Assembly: GCA_030016385.1 (NCBI GenBank)
Contig: JASEJN010000018.1
Coordinates: 1-54,162 of the forward strand
Source: Clostridiales bacterium
GTDB taxonomy: Bacteria > Bacillota > Clostridia > Clostridiales > Oxobacteraceae
Length of the DNA: 54,162 bases
Reading direction: 5' to 3'
Shown here: one piece after another, positions 36,462 to 45,183 of the stretch
How the letters are laid out: every line of letters begins with the position of its first letter
Position numbering within the stretch: the first letter of the stretch is position 1
Notes under the pieces: model-generated
Databases searched by the model: none
Told to the model about the DNA's origin: nothing
The model's input: only the letters and a program-made list of their open reading frames with translations
Program-made: the position numbers and the translations under genes

Positions 36462-37511
36462 TTACATTTTTTCGATTTGTTCAATAAGTTCATCCACCAG
36501 CTTTTCTTCAGGGACTTTTTTTATAATTTTACCGTGTTTGAATATCAAGCCTTCCCCTATGCCGCCTGCTATGCCGATATCGGCCTCTTTGGCCTCTCCA
36601 GGCCCATTAACCACACAACCCATTATTGCAACTTTGATGTTTTTATTGATACCCTTAAGTCTTCTTTCGGTTTCTTCTGCAATTTTTATAATGTTTATTT
36701 TAGTCCTTCCGCATGTGGGGCAGGATACTATATCTATTCCCTCATTTAAGATGTCAAGGGATTTTAAAATTTGCCTGCCGACATTTACTTCCAATATGGG
36801 ATCACCTGTCAGAGATACCCTTATGGTATCGCCTATGCCTTCTGCCAGCAATGTTCCGATGCCGATTGCGGACTTGATTGTACCCATTTTAATAGTACCC
36901 GCCTCCGTTACTCCAAGGTGGAGGGGATAATCGGTATTTTCGGATATAAGCCTGTATGATTCAATCATCATCGGAACATCCGACGATTTTATAGATATAA
37001 CTGTATTGAAAAAGTTCAATTTTTCAAGAATATCTATATGCTTTTGGGTGCTTTCGACTAAAGCTTTTGCGCATACCTTCCCATACTTTTGCAAAAGGTC
37101 CTTCTCTAAAGAGCCTGAATTGACCCCGATCCTTATAGGAATATTTTTATCTTTTGCCGCATTCACCACCTGTGCGACCCTATCCGCATTTCCTATATTA
37201 CCCGGATTAATCCTTAATGCATCGACACCGTTTTCAATCGCCGCAATGGCAAGCCTGTAGTCAAAATGTATATCTGCAACGAGGGGTATCGAAATATTTT
37301 TTTTAATCGCAGCCACGGCCTTCGCCGCTTCCATGTCGGGGACCGCTACCCTTATTATGTCGCAACCGGCCCTTTCCAATTCTTTTATCTGCTTCACAGT
37401 TGCCTTGACATCTTTTGTATCGGTATTTGTCATGGATTGAACCGTAATCTTGCTATCTCCGCCTATATATATATTCCCTATTTTAATTTTTTTCGTTATT
37501 TTCCTTGCCAT
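36462..37511 (-). CDS. ispG: 4-hydroxy-3-methylbut-2-en-1-yl diphosphate synthase
   Basis: IspG (GcpE) is the penultimate, iron-sulphur step of the MEP isoprenoid pathway. The 349-residue product has the TIM barrel (IRVAVPDMEAAKAV, ADIHFDYRLA, RINPGNIG) and a C-terminal [4Fe-4S] domain with cysteines in SCPTCGRT (about 262-269) and MGCVVNGPGEAKEADIG (about 296-312). GGTGAAAAA precedes the ATG. It follows rseP by 11 bases and, with dxr two genes upstream, places two MEP-pathway enzymes in one operon with uppS and cdsA. Confidence 0.97.
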   Translation of the reverse strand: MARKITKKIKIGNIYIGGDSKITVQSMTNTDTKDVKATVKQIKELERAGCDIIRVAVPDMEAAKAVAAIKKNISIPLVADIHFDYRLAIAAIENGVDALRINPGNIGNADRVAQVVNAAKDKNIPIRIGVNSGSLEKDLLQKYGKVCAKALVESTQKHIDILEKLNFFNTVISIKSSDVPMMIESYRLISENTDYPLHLGVTEAGTIKMGTIKSAIGIGTLLAEGIGDTIRVSLTGDPILEVNVGRQILKSLDILNEGIDIVSCPTCGRTKINIIKIAEETERRLKGINKNIKVAIMGCVVNGPGEAKEADIGIAGGIGEGLIFKHGKIIKKVPEEKLVDELIEQIEKM

Positions 37512-37522
37512 TTTTTCACCAG

Positions 37523-38554
37523 CTAAAAACCACTGAATTTGAAAATATCTTTGAAAGTTATAAGTATCGTAAGTACCATAAGAAATGCAAATCCTACAAA
37601 ATTGGCAATGCCAACTTTATCGGCATCCAGTTTCTTTCTGGTAATCCCCTCAATTATCAAAATGATCAGCCATCCTCCGTCAAGAGCCGGAAACGGGATA
37701 AGGTTGATAATAGCAAGATTTATGCTCAAAAGCGCTGTAAAGAACAGCAGAGTGCTAAAACCTGCCTTTGCAGCTTCACCCGTATATTTTATTATTCCCA
37801 CAGGGCCGCTTATATCGTTTACAGATGCTTTGCCCATGACGACACCTTTAAGATATCCACCCATTTGTTTTATAATGGATACCGTGTTTAAATATCCATA
37901 CTGTATCCCTTCAGGCAGACTGGCCCTCCCGAAATATGGCTCAATCCCTACCATATATGAATTATAATTCTTGTCAAAAACGGGTACGATATGCAAATTT
38001 ACCGACTTGCCGCCCCTGTTTACCGTTACGTCGAAGGGTTTTCCCTTATTCTGATACATAAACATTCTAAAATCATCGTAAACCAATATCTTTTTGCCGT
38101 TTACGTGGGTTATTCTATCTCCTGCCATGATGCCGGCACTTTTAGCCGGATATGTGATGTTTGAACCGCTGAGAGGCTTCGCATAATCCTTGACTACAGG
38201 CTTTGCATAACCTGAGAACATGGCTATGCCGGCAAAAATGATTATCGGTATTATTATATTCATTATAGGCCCTGCAGCGATAACGGATATCCTGGCAGGG
38301 GTGGATTTGCTGCTGAAGGATTTCGGGTTATCCACCTGTTCATCTTCTCCAAGCATCTTTACAAAACCGCCTATGGGAAATATCCTCCATGAATATTCAG
38401 TTTCACCTTTCCCGAATTTTAAAAGCCTTGGTCCCATGCCGAATGAAAATTCATTTACCTTTATACCGGTTAACTTTGCGAGCATAAAATGTCCGAACTC
38501 ATGGCCTAAAATAAGCAGCCCGAAAACAAATATTACGGCTAATAATGTTGTCAT
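37523..38554 (-). CDS. rseP: Site-2 zinc metalloprotease RseP/RasP
   Basis: An intramembrane protease that cuts anti-sigma factors and leftover signal peptides. The 343-residue product has the zinc motif HEFGH at 18-22 in the first membrane helix, one PDZ domain (about 120-190, including GIMAGDRITHVNGKKI), and a later membrane segment with the NLIPFPALDGG motif that supplies the third ligand. The start overlaps the dxr stop by one base (TAATG). The order uppS-cdsA-dxr-rseP is widely conserved. Confidence 0.96.
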   Translation of the reverse strand: MTTLLAVIFVFGLLILGHEFGHFMLAKLTGIKVNEFSFGMGPRLLKFGKGETEYSWRIFPIGGFVKMLGEDEQVDNPKSFSSKSTPARISVIAAGPIMNIIIPIIIFAGIAMFSGYAKPVVKDYAKPLSGSNITYPAKSAGIMAGDRITHVNGKKILVYDDFRMFMYQNKGKPFDVTVNRGGKSVNLHIVPVFDKNYNSYMVGIEPYFGRASLPEGIQYGYLNTVSIIKQMGGYLKGVVMGKASVNDISGPVGIIKYTGEAAKAGFSTLLFFTALLSINLAIINLIPFPALDGGWLIILIIEGITRKKLDADKVGIANFVGFAFLMVLTILITFKDIFKFSGF

Positions 38555-39717
38555 TAGAACACCACCTTATACTTTTTATAAATTTCACTTTTTACACGTC
38601 TATCCGTCTCCAATATTTCCTCCAGGGATGGATTATTTATTTTATTATGTTTATCCATCATATTTTCAACTATCCTCGGTATATCTAAAAACCCTATAAC
38701 ATTCTTTAGAAATAAGTTCACACAAGCTTCGTTTGCAGCATTTAAAACCACCGGCATCGTTCCTCCCTCTAATCCGGCATCGTATGCCAACTTCAGACTT
38801 CTGAAAGTTTCAATGTCCGGTTCTTCAAATGTCAGGCCTTCATGGATCTCTAAAAGATCAAGCCTTTTCCCTGAGCAAATCAGCCTTTTTGGATATCCGA
38901 GGGCATATAGAATCGGGTTTCTCATGTCCGGCGCACCAAGCTGCGCTATTATCGAACCATCCCGATATTCCACCATCGAATGTATTATACTCTGAGGATG
39001 GATTATCACATCTATTTTATCAAAACCAATATCAAAAAGCCAATGAGCTTCAATAATCTCAAATCCCTTGTTCATCAGAGTAGCTGAATCAACAGAAATT
39101 TTTTTACCCATATTCCATCTTGGATGCTTAATCGCATCCTGCGGACTGACGCTGCTTAGATCCCTTACTTTTCTGCCCCTGAAAGGTCCCCCCGATGCCG
39201 TCAATATTATTTTTTCCACTTCATTCAAATTATTTGAAGATTTCAAGCACTGAAATATGGCGCTGTGTTCGCTGTCTACTGGAATGATCTCCGATTTCGA
39301 CTTTTTTAATACATTTTTAATCAATGCTCCTCCTGCAACAAGTGTTTCTTTATTTGCGAGGGCGATTATTTTATTCTTTTCTATTGCTTTCAGCGTCGGA
39401 ACAAGCCCTGCAATACCTACCACAGCCGTAAGTACAACATCTGAATCGTCCATCTGTGCAATAGTATTTAATCCTTCAACTCCATAAAAAATTTCAGTTT
39501 TAGTGTGACCGAGCATATTTTTAAGTTTTTTTGCGCCTTCATAATCTCCAACCGATACGGCAGACGGATTAAACAGTAGTATTTGCTTATACAGCAAATC
39601 GATATTTTTATTTGCACCAAGAGCAACAATCCTGAACTTGTCGCGGTTGTTCTTTATTACATCCAGCGCCTGTGTTCCAATGGAACCTGTAGAACCAAGT
39701 ATAGATATGTTTTTCAT
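38554..39717 (-). CDS. dxr: 1-deoxy-D-xylulose-5-phosphate reductoisomerase
   Basis: Dxr makes 2-C-methylerythritol 4-phosphate with NADPH, the committed step of the MEP pathway. The 387-residue product has the nucleotide motif GSTGSIGTQALDVI (8-21), the metal and substrate motif VDSEHSAIFQ (about 147-156), TASGGPFRGRK (about 174-184) and LMNKGFEIIEAHWLF. The ATG overlaps the stop of the upstream membrane-protein gene by four bases (ATGA). Neighbours supply the enzymes that use the isoprenoids (uppS) and phospholipid precursor (cdsA). Confidence 0.97.
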   Translation of the reverse strand: MKNISILGSTGSIGTQALDVIKNNRDKFRIVALGANKNIDLLYKQILLFNPSAVSVGDYEGAKKLKNMLGHTKTEIFYGVEGLNTIAQMDDSDVVLTAVVGIAGLVPTLKAIEKNKIIALANKETLVAGGALIKNVLKKSKSEIIPVDSEHSAIFQCLKSSNNLNEVEKIILTASGGPFRGRKVRDLSSVSPQDAIKHPRWNMGKKISVDSATLMNKGFEIIEAHWLFDIGFDKIDVIIHPQSIIHSMVEYRDGSIIAQLGAPDMRNPILYALGYPKRLICSGKRLDLLEIHEGLTFEEPDIETFRSLKLAYDAGLEGGTMPVVLNAANEACVNLFLKNVIGFLDIPRIVENMMDKHNKINNPSLEEILETDRRVKSEIYKKYKVVF

Positions 39718-40742
39718 ATATTCACCTGCTTTTGATTTATGCTTTCTTCATATATCATTTTAATAATCAATGCAAACAGCGGGCCGAATATGGCACCTAA
39801 AAATCCAAAAAATTTAAGACCTATATATATGGACAACAATATTATAAGCGGATGCAAATCAAGCTTACCGCTTATAAATTTCGTCTCGAGCATCTGCCTC
39901 GTGATTCCAATTATGATATAGAGGCAAATAAGAGAAACAGCAAAAATGACATCACCACATATTATACTATATAATGCCCACGGAATGAAAATAAGCGCCG
40001 GTCCGATTAGAGGCAATATATCGAGTATACCTGAAAATATTCCTATCAGCAGTGCATATTTTACATTTAAAATAAAGAAGCCGGTTATAGTTTGCAGCGT
40101 ACTTATGACAATCAGCATACACTCGGTTTTTATTATATTGATTATCGATCTATTTATTTTTAATGTTATTTTAAATATATTTTGTGGAACATTCCTTTTA
40201 AATATGTCGATTATAATTTTTCTGTCCTTCAAAATAAAAAATGCTGCGGCGGAACTAAATGTTATGTACATGAATATATCAGGCAGTGCCAGTATAGACT
40301 TGATTATCCCATCTTTTAATTTAGCTATGGAGTTTATGAAGATATTTATTACTTTCATTGTGTCAATGGCAGTTATATTCTGCCCATCTTCATTAATATG
40401 AAAATATTTATTAATCAATACATTGTATTTCTGCAAAAAGTAATTGATCTTTTCATAAAAGTTCGGGATGTCTTTTAATATCGACAGGGTCTCTTTATAA
40501 ATATTATGAATTAAAAAATAGATAATTGCAAAAAAAATAATGCAAAAAAATAACAATGCTATAGTTATGGAAAATTTGCGGCTTAAAGATAGCTTATCCA
40601 TGAGGATCTTTATTACAGGCTCTAAAATTATGCTTATGAATACAGCTGTTATGAATGGCGAAAACAGCGGAGCCAGATATTTAAGCAGCAAAAATATTAC
40701 GATACATAAAATTACAGCTTTAAGCATGGCCTTTATATGCAA
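39714..40742 (-). CDS. AI-2E-family (YtvI-like) integral membrane protein
   Basis: A 342-residue membrane protein with about seven or eight hydrophobic segments and a soluble loop (about 95-150), in the AI-2E/PerM superfamily. The C-terminal signature is visible as GILDILPLIGPALIFIPWAL near residues 237-256 and FGFLGAIFGPLFALIIK near 312-328. In sporulating Firmicutes such proteins are annotated YtvI, and their transport substrate is unknown. TTG 40742, 7 bases after AAGGTGA, is the likely start. It lies between cdsA and dxr and is coupled to dxr, an insertion that is not seen in Bacillus. Confidence 0.85.
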   Translation of the reverse strand: MHIKAMLKAVILCIVIFLLLKYLAPLFSPFITAVFISIILEPVIKILMDKLSLSRKFSITIALLFFCIIFFAIIYFLIHNIYKETLSILKDIPNFYEKINYFLQKYNVLINKYFHINEDGQNITAIDTMKVINIFINSIAKLKDGIIKSILALPDIFMYITFSSAAAFFILKDRKIIIDIFKRNVPQNIFKITLKINRSIINIIKTECMLIVISTLQTITGFFILNVKYALLIGIFSGILDILPLIGPALIFIPWALYSIICGDVIFAVSLICLYIIIGITRQMLETKFISGKLDLHPLIILLSIYIGLKFFGFLGAIFGPLFALIIKMIYEESINQKQVNI

Positions 40743-40749
40743 ATTTAAG

Positions 40750-41556
40750 TCACCTTATAATATATGCTATATAATAATATACTAAAGGAGCAGCAAAAAG
40801 TATGCTATCAAATCTATCGAGAATACCTCCATGTCCCGGCATAATATTGCCATAATCCTTAATCCCTGCATTCCTTTTGATGGCTGAAGCTGCAAGATCG
40901 CCTATCTGAGAAATAATACTTCCCGAAATTCCAATTATCAGCAAATCGATAACATGAATATCTATTATATTGTATTTTGCCAATAAAAGCCCATAGATGA
41001 TACAGCCTACGGTGCTCCCTATAATTCCGCCTATGGAACCTTCCACGGTTTTTTTAGGGCTGATTGCAGGGCATAATTTATTCCTTCCAAAAGCCCTGCC
41101 TGTAAAATAAGCGAATGTATCGGACATCCATGCGACAATAAATACAAACCATATCAAATAAACACCTGTATTTTGTATAGCCCTTATGAGGTACAGGTAT
41201 CTGAACAAAAACGGTAAATATAATACCCCTATTATCGTTACAGCCGAGCTCAAAAAATTATATCTGTTGTTAAAAATGGGAACGGATAATACGATGAGCA
41301 TGATTATCGCTATAAAAAGCGTCATATAATTGATATTGCCACCAAACAGAGTCAAAAGCAAAAGCACCAATCCGGATACAACTCCAAGGCCAATCATGGG
41401 TTTCACACCGGTTTTTCCTGCCGCCGAATAATATTCATATAGGCCTATAATGCTTATCAAGCATAAAGCACAAAAAAATATATATTTGTTTATAATGACA
41501 GCCGCAAATAGCAAAGGAAGTGCGATAATAGCAGTGATAACCCTTTTTTTCAGCAT
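40750..41556 (-). CDS. cdsA: Phosphatidate cytidylyltransferase
   Basis: CdsA makes CDP-diacylglycerol from phosphatidic acid and CTP in the membrane, feeding PgsA (also in this window). The 268-residue product is strongly hydrophobic with about eight membrane helices. The family signature near the C-terminus reads SQIGDLAASAIKRNAGIKDY then GNIMPGHGGILDRFDS. The frame is open to 41700, but GAGGGGCATAAA precedes ATG 41556 (MLKKRVITAI), and earlier codons lie inside uppS. It lies 19 bases after uppS. Confidence 0.95.
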   Translation of the reverse strand: MLKKRVITAIIALPLLFAAVIINKYIFFCALCLISIIGLYEYYSAAGKTGVKPMIGLGVVSGLVLLLLTLFGGNINYMTLFIAIIMLIVLSVPIFNNRYNFLSSAVTIIGVLYLPFLFRYLYLIRAIQNTGVYLIWFVFIVAWMSDTFAYFTGRAFGRNKLCPAISPKKTVEGSIGGIIGSTVGCIIYGLLLAKYNIIDIHVIDLLIIGISGSIISQIGDLAASAIKRNAGIKDYGNIMPGHGGILDRFDSILFAAPLVYYYIAYIIR

Positions 41557-41575
41557 TTTATGCCCCTCTTTCAAA

Positions 41576-42349
41576 TTATTTGATTGCACCAAACCTTCTA
41601 TCTCTTTTCTGATAATCCAAGATGGCTTTATACAGATATTTCTTATTAAAATCAGGCCAGTATATATCGGATTCAGAAAACCATAATTCAGAATATGCAC
41701 ACTGCCAGAGCAAAAAATTGCTTATTCTGTATTCCCCGCTTGGTCTTATTATTAAATCAGGGTCCGGCAGATTTCCCGTATATAAATATTTAGGGAAAGT
41801 CCTTTCATCAATATCACGGGCATTTAGTTTGCCATCAGCTATAAGAGCCGCGATCTTTTTAACCGCATTGATTATATCTGCCCGTCCTCCATAATTCAAT
41901 GCAAGGTTTAAAATAAGCCCGTTATTTTTTCCTGTTGTTTCAATGGCTTTGTCCAATTCTTGCTGGCATATTAAAGGCAGTTTGGAAATATCGCCTATTG
42001 TCCTTATAACTACATTGTTTCTGTTTAATTCATCGACTTCGTTTCTCAGATACTGTACCAGCAAACTCATAAGCGTTTTGATTTCGTCAGGGGGCCTTTT
42101 CCAATTTTCTGTAGAAAAAGCATATAACGTCAGTACCTTGACGCCTATTTTAGAGCATGCCTTGACTATTTCTCTGATAGTTTCTACGCCGGCCTTATGC
42201 CCCATGGCTCTTGGAAGATTTCTTTTCTTTGCCCATCTGCCATTCCCATCCATAATGATAGCTATATGGGCAGGTATATTATTTTTATCTATCTGTTTAT
42301 ACAGATCTATCTCATTCTCAGTTTTATTTTTTTCAAAAAACAAATGCAT
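41576..42349 (-). CDS. uppS: Undecaprenyl diphosphate synthase (isoprenyl transferase)
   Basis: UppS condenses isopentenyl diphosphate into the C55 lipid carrier for peptidoglycan and teichoic acids. The 257-residue product shows the cis-prenyltransferase motifs: IAIIMDGNGRWAKKRNLPR (about 29-47, catalytic Asp in MDGNGRWA), YAFSTENWKRP (about 76-86) and DLIIRPSGEYRISNFLLWQ (about 198-216). GGAGTGATAAT precedes the ATG. It lies downstream of a long hairpin after the PASTA-like gene. Confidence 0.97.
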   Translation of the reverse strand: MHLFFEKNKTENEIDLYKQIDKNNIPAHIAIIMDGNGRWAKKRNLPRAMGHKAGVETIREIVKACSKIGVKVLTLYAFSTENWKRPPDEIKTLMSLLVQYLRNEVDELNRNNVVIRTIGDISKLPLICQQELDKAIETTGKNNGLILNLALNYGGRADIINAVKKIAALIADGKLNARDIDERTFPKYLYTGNLPDPDLIIRPSGEYRISNFLLWQCAYSELWFSESDIYWPDFNKKYLYKAILDYQKRDRRFGAIK

Positions 42350-42389
42350 ATTATCACTCCATGGCAGCTATAATTAAGTAAACTTATAT

Positions 42390-42442
42390 ATAACTTAGCA
42401 ATAATCCTGATCCCAAAGCGATCAGGATTATTGCTAAGTTAT
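42390..42442. repeat. Long perfect inverted repeat (23-bp stem) before uppS
   Basis: Bases 42390-42412 and 42420-42442 are perfect reverse complements (arm ATAACTTAGCAATAATCCTG then ATC) with a 7-base loop. It starts 8 bases after the stop of the small PASTA-like gene and ends about 40 bases before uppS. No U-tract follows on either strand. It resembles in length and position the 28-bp stem at 16239-16300, though the sequences differ. Confidence 0.88.
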
Positions 42443-42449
42443 TCAATGT

Positions 42450-42641
42450 TTAAAAATAGCCGACGATTAACTTTATCTTCTCTGAATGCTTATCAAGCCT
42501 GATAATTCGAACTTCATTCCCTATCCTTTTATTTCCGGGTTCATCATAATTTATTATCTCTATATTTTTATCCAGGATACCTGATTTATTCAATTTTATA
42601 ATACCGTCATTTAGCCTCAAACCTATAACGTCAGGCAGCAT
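42450..42641 (-). CDS. Small PASTA-like protein
   Basis: A 63-residue soluble protein that starts immediately after the frr stop codon. The sequence MLPDVIGLRLNDGIIKLNKS followed by a predicted beta-strand pattern ending IKLIVGYF resembles a single PASTA domain (usual start: lPdviGls..eA...L...g). Small proteins of this kind occur between frr and uppS in Clostridia. Isolated PASTA domains have no known enzyme activity; binding of muropeptide-like ligands is only an analogy. The long hairpin follows it. Confidence 0.65.
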   Translation of the reverse strand: MLPDVIGLRLNDGIIKLNKSGILDKNIEIINYDEPGNKRIGNEVRIIRLDKHSEKIKLIVGYF

Positions 42642-43199
42642 TTATATCTCCATTACCTCTTTTTCTTTCGTTTCAACAGCTTTGTCAATATCCCTTATAT
42701 ACTTATCCGTAAGCTTCTGAATGCTTTCCACTTCATCCCTCTCCTGGTCCTCGGTAATCGTACCATCTTTTTTCATGACTTTTATTTTGTCATTCGATTC
42801 GCGCCTGATAGAACGTATGGCAATCCTAGCTTCTTCCCCATGCTTTTTGATTACTTTAACGACGTTTCTTCTGGTCTCTTCGGTGAGCTCCGGTATGGAT
42901 AGCCTTATTATCTTTCCATCATTCATAGGATTCAATCCAAGATCCGACTTCAATATTTCCTTTTCGATTTCCTTTAGCAATTTAGGATCCCATGGCTGAA
43001 TAGTAAGCAGACGGGGTTCCGGTGCAGCGATATTAGCAAGCTGGCTTATCGGAGTCAATGCGCCATAATACATCACAGATATTTTTTCAAGTATTGACGG
43101 ATTTGCCCTTCCCGCTTTTAAAGATGAAAGTTCCTTTTTTAAAGCCACTAATGTTTTCTTCATCTTTTCTTCAGATGCTTTATTCATTTCATCTAACAT
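42642..43199 (-). CDS. frr: Ribosome recycling factor
   Basis: Frr splits post-termination ribosomes together with EF-G. The 185-residue product has the family three-helix bundle and marker sequences: [20 protein letters not shown] near 27-46, [18 protein letters not shown] near 70-87, [20 protein letters not shown], and a C-terminal long helix. GGGGGG lies 9 bases before the ATG. It follows pyrH by about 70 bases in the rpsB-tsf-pyrH-frr order that is common across bacteria. Confidence 0.97.
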   Translation of the reverse strand: MLDEMNKASEEKMKKTLVALKKELSSLKAGRANPSILEKISVMYYGALTPISQLANIAAPEPRLLTIQPWDPKLLKEIEKEILKSDLGLNPMNDGKIIRLSIPELTEETRRNVVKVIKKHGEEARIAIRSIRRESNDKIKVMKKDGTITEDQERDEVESIQKLTDKYIRDIDKAVETKEKEVMEI

Positions 43200-43269
43200 A
43201 CATCTCTACCCCCCAATAATACTTTTCGAACCTCTTATGACTTAAAGTCACGATTGTTCTCACCTTATT

Positions 43270-43980
43270 TTATAAATTACCTACATAAGTACCAATAGCT
43301 TCGCCCATCAGAACCTTTATAATATTATCAGGCTTGTCAAGTCCAAATACCAGTATTGGTATATTATTATCCATGCACAAAGATGTCGCTGTGGAATCCA
43401 TTACACCGAGACCCTTGTCGAGTACATCCATATAACTTAATTTATCATATTTTTTTGCATTCGGATTTATTTGAGGATCAGAGTCGTAAACGCCATCTAC
43501 TTTTTTGGCGAGCAATATCACTTCGGCCTCGATTTCAGCAGCCCTCAATGCAGCGGTAGTATCGGTTGAAAAAAACGGGTTACCGGTTCCAGCTCCAAAT
43601 ATTACAACACGGCCTTTTTCAAGATGCCTCATGGCTTTACGTCTGATAAATGGCTCCGCAACTTCTCGCATTTCAATTGCAGTCTGAAGTCTGGTAGTGA
43701 CGTCTATATTTTCGAGGGAATCCTGGAGCGCAAGACCATTTATGACAGTTGCCAGCATACCCATATAATCAGCAGAGGCCCTGTCCATATTATTTCCATT
43801 TCGACCGCGCCATATATTTCCACCCCCGACAACTATACCGACTTCAACGCCCAAATGAACTACTTTCTTTATCTGTGATGCAATTTCGTTGACAGTATCA
43901 AAATCTATGCCTATGCCTTTTTTGCCTGCCAATGCTTCACCGCTTAATTTTAACATTATCCTTTTATATTTAACCTGCAT
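43270..43980 (-). CDS. pyrH: Uridylate kinase
   Basis: PyrH phosphorylates UMP to UDP for RNA, DNA and sugar-nucleotide synthesis. The 236-residue hexameric-type kinase has [13 protein letters not shown] at 7-19, [12 protein letters not shown] near 52-63, [19 protein letters not shown] near 131-149, and [11 protein letters not shown] near 159-169. GGAGG lies 9 bases before the ATG. It is between tsf, with a terminator after tsf, and frr. Confidence 0.97.
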   Translation of the reverse strand: MQVKYKRIMLKLSGEALAGKKGIGIDFDTVNEIASQIKKVVHLGVEVGIVVGGGNIWRGRNGNNMDRASADYMGMLATVINGLALQDSLENIDVTTRLQTAIEMREVAEPFIRRKAMRHLEKGRVVIFGAGTGNPFFSTDTTAALRAAEIEAEVILLAKKVDGVYDSDPQINPNAKKYDKLSYMDVLDKGLGVMDSTATSLCMDNNIPILVFGLDKPDNIIKVLMGEAIGTYVGNL

Positions 43981-44036
43981 ATATTATTATACCTCCACAG
44001 ATGTTATTCCTACAATATCCATTTGTATTATGTCTT

Positions 44037-44073
44037 AAAAAAAGAACACAAAAATATTGTGCTCTTTTTTTAA
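44037..44073 (-). terminator. Intrinsic terminator after tsf
   Basis: AGAGCACAA pairs with TTGTGTTCT (one G-U pair) across a 5-base loop; the flanking A7 and T7 runs extend the stem and give a U-tract. It lies 8 bases after the tsf stop. Confidence 0.85.
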
Positions 44074-44080
44074 GTAATCC

Positions 44081-44998
44081 TTAAGCTTTATTTATTTGAG
44101 CCTGAACTTCTGCTGCAAAATCTTCTGCTTTCTTTTCAATGCCCTCGCCTTTTTCAAACCTTACAAACCTTTTTATGCTTATCGGCGCACCCATCTCTTT
44201 GGACTTTTGATCTAAATATTCCTTTATAGTTAAATCCTGGTCCCTTATCCAGAGCTGCTCTATCAAGCACACTTCCTTAAAGTATTTCTGCAGCCTTCCA
44301 TTTACCATCTTTTCGGCGATAGCTTCGCTCTTGCCTGAATTTATTGCCTGCGCTTTATATATTTCTTTCTCTTTCTCTATTACATCGGAAGTTACCTGAT
44401 CCTTGGTGATATACTGGGGACTTGCGGCTGCAACCTGAAGAGCTATTTCTTTTGCCACATTGTCCAGCCCTTCCGTATTCTTGCATGCTAATTGAACAAG
44501 GACACCTATTCTTCCACCGCCGTGTATGTAATCTTTTAAGATTTCATTATCCTCTTTTGCAAACCTCTGAAATCTCCTCAGGTTCATATTTTCACCTAGT
44601 TTTGAAATAAGTCCGGTTAGAGCATCCTTTACAGTTCCTTCCCCTTCTGCATATTTTTCATTTAATAGTTCATCGACGTTGCTAGCCTTTGAATATGCAG
44701 CTTGTTTTGCTATTCCCTTTGTGAACGATATAAAATCATCATTTTTGGCTACAAAGTCAGTTTCACAATTAACCTCAACAATAGATCCATAAATACCATC
44801 AGGCGATAAATATGTTTCAACAAGTCCTTCTGATGCTATCCTCCCGGCTTTCTTGGCAGCAGCAGCCAATCCTTTTTCCCTCAATATTTCTATCGCCTTG
44901 TCGATATCACCATTTGCGTCAGTAAGAGCCCTCTTGCAATTCATCATGCCTGCGCCGGTTCTCTCTCTCAGTTTTTTAACCATATCAGCTGTTATCAT
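44081..44998 (-). CDS. tsf: Elongation factor Ts
   Basis: EF-Ts recycles EF-Tu by exchanging GDP for GTP. The 305-residue product has the N-terminal UBA-like domain (VKKLRERTGAGMMNCKRALT at 8-27), the conserved EVNCETDFVAKNDDF at about 73-87, and the two-part core with a coiled-coil region. The ATG is preceded by a TTGGAGGG site. Upstream is a 185-base gap with possible alternative hairpins and repeat R2; a terminator follows. Confidence 0.98.
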   Translation of the reverse strand: MITADMVKKLRERTGAGMMNCKRALTDANGDIDKAIEILREKGLAAAAKKAGRIASEGLVETYLSPDGIYGSIVEVNCETDFVAKNDDFISFTKGIAKQAAYSKASNVDELLNEKYAEGEGTVKDALTGLISKLGENMNLRRFQRFAKEDNEILKDYIHGGGRIGVLVQLACKNTEGLDNVAKEIALQVAAASPQYITKDQVTSDVIEKEKEIYKAQAINSGKSEAIAEKMVNGRLQKYFKEVCLIEQLWIRDQDLTIKEYLDQKSKEMGAPISIKRFVRFEKGEGIEKKAEDFAAEVQAQINKA

Positions 44999-45053
44999 AT
45001 ATTTCCCTCCAAATATTTTCTATGTTTACATCAAAGCAAAACTATTTTTTATG

Positions 45054-45103
45054 TTGAACCTTTCATTCCTAAAATCATGAGTGTTCACACATATATTTAT
45101 AAA
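45054..45103 (-). repeat. Dispersed intergenic repeat R2, copy at rpsB-tsf
   Basis: A 50-base block that matches 10575-10624 in 41 of 50 positions in the same orientation. It lies after the rpsB hairpins and ends 55 bases before the tsf start. It shares the core TGAACACTCAT with repeat R1. Confidence 0.7.
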
Positions 45104-45120
45104 TTCTATTTGCAAATAAT

Positions 45121-45178
45121 AAGGGTAAGAGTTTTCGGTAAGGGAAAATCCCCCTATGCCTGTGACCCTTACCCCTTT
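45121..45178 (-). terminator. rpsB-tsf hairpin region with two alternative pairings
   Basis: On the minus strand AAAGGGGTAAGGG can pair with CCCTTACC or with CTCTTACCCTT, which lie about 40 bases downstream. Only one pairing can form at a time. The longer pairing ends TTATTATTT and resembles a terminator. It may limit read-through from rpsB into tsf. Confidence 0.5.
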
Positions 45179-45183
45179 AAATA

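Noticed and set aside
43200..43269. Regulatory RNA between pyrH and frr
   Set aside because: Only a short TGACTT/AAGTCA palindrome is present; the gap is about 70 bases and nothing else supports regulation.
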